From Hyphomicrobium_A sp963812795 (GTDB taxonomy: Bacteria; Pseudomonadota; Alphaproteobacteria; Rhizobiales; Hyphomicrobiaceae): DNA of 64,000 bases. Below, piece after piece: positions 63,631-64,000 of the stretch. Each line of letters opens with the position of its first letter. Positions within the stretch are counted from its first letter, which is position 1. The notes beneath the pieces are model-generated. The model was not told the DNA's origin. It did no database searches and was given only the letters and a program-made list of their open reading frames with translations. The stretch lies in the NCBI GenBank assembly GCA_963812795.1, contig CAWEWG010000014.1, forward strand, positions 124,001 through 188,000, in the 5' to 3' direction. The position numbers were made by a program, and so were the translations under genes.

Positions 63631-64000
63631 TCAGGTCTCGGCGTCGGCCGTCACCGGCTTCTTGGTCGCCCGACCCTTGGCGGGCTTGCCGGCTGCGGCC
63701 TTGCCCGACTTTGCGCCTTTCGCCGCCGGCTTGGCCTCGCCTGCCGCTTTACGCACAGGCTTCTTCTTTTTCGACGGGCCCTTGGCGGCGCGCGCGGCGA
63801 TGAGCTCCACCGCCTCGGCGACGCTGATCGCCGCCGGATCCTTGCCGTTGGGGATCGTCGCGTTGACGGCGCCGTGCTTCACGTAGGGGCCATAGCGGCC
63901 CGACAGCACCTCGATCTTGCCGCCGCCATCGGGGTGCTCGCCGAGGTCCTTGAGCACCGCTGGCTTGTTGCGCTGGAAGCGGCTCTTGTTGCCGGCTGCC
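63631..64000 (-). CDS. topA: DNA topoisomerase I, C-terminal end (partial)
   Basis: The window cuts the gene at 64000. The visible 122 residues contain a C-terminal topoisomerase repeat (KSRFQRNKPAVLKDLGEHPD, IEVLSGRYGPYVKHGAVNAT, AISVAEAVELIAARAA), then a Lys/Ala-rich basic tail (KGAKSGKAAAGKPAKGRATK). This is the usual alphaproteobacterial TopA ending. Relaxes negative supercoils. Confidence 0.92.
   Translation of the reverse strand, partial: AAGNKSRFQRNKPAVLKDLGEHPDGGGKIEVLSGRYGPYVKHGAVNATIPNGKDPAAISVAEAVELIAARAAKGPSKKKKPVRKAAGEAKPAAKGAKSGKAAAGKPAKGRATKKPVTADAET

Overview
The window is GC-rich bacterial chromosome and looks alphaproteobacterial, most likely order Hyphomicrobiales (Rhizobiales), perhaps Hyphomicrobiaceae. 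The evidence is gene content and order: ruvB-ybgC-tolQRAB-pal-cpoB-tilS-ftsH-folP-glmM, serC-purA, clpS-clpA beside a phasin, divK-pleD with an EipB/DUF3572 pair, and rpmG-DUF983-rnr-topA. TTAA-N7-TTAA (CtrA-type) sites support this. I see no rRNA, tRNA, CRISPR array, prophage or complete insertion sequence.

Layout. 1-6.2 kb: ruvB, a Tat-type metallophosphoesterase, ybgC, HU, small envelope proteins, a secreted HExxH protein and a beta carbonic anhydrase. 6.4-14.4 kb: the Tol-Pal envelope cluster. Between tolB and pal it carries three tandem 39-44 residue lipoprotein genes, and between pal and cpoB a protein joining a CpoB-like repeat to a Pal-like OmpA domain. 14.4-20.6 kb: tilS, ftsH, folP, glmM. 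Behind glmM lies a 217-bp palindromic element flanked by 24-bp direct repeats of the glmM 3' end. 21-27.5 kb: two outer-membrane barrels, serC, a MuiA/DUF4139 protein and purA. 27.5-33.3 kb: a GFA protein, two paralogous 25-28 residue membrane microproteins and an iron-uptake locus (TonB receptor divergent from a PepSY reductase and a fused DUF3325/DUF3649-like protein). 33.3-42.2 kb: TerB, clpS-clpA, phasin, a D,D-carboxypeptidase with SPOR domain, and a coupled VWA/J-domain pair. 42.2-50.8 kb: putA, panC, an EamA transporter, parE and an ArsR/SRPBCC pair. 50.9-57.9 kb: a BNR propeller coupled to a ubiquitin-fold protein ending in Gly-Gly, an exported deaminase, HIT, GNAT, GDPD, RidA and EipB. 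58-64 kb: divK, pleD, rpmG, DUF983, rnr and the 3' end of topA.

How it fits together. Most of the window builds or maintains the envelope: Tol-Pal, GlmM sugar precursor, carboxypeptidase, EipB and porins. DivK and PleD feed the CtrA cell-cycle circuit, and CtrA-type boxes lie before divK, before the first porin gene and just before the small-lipoprotein/pal block.

Data quality. At least ten genes (tolA, folP, the first porin, putA, panC, the EamA transporter, parE, a GNAT gene, pleD, rnr) are broken by small indels, almost always one extra base. Several are normally essential, and density rises sharply after 42 kb. I read these as sequence or assembly errors, not decay, and annotate each as one gene with the breaks marked.
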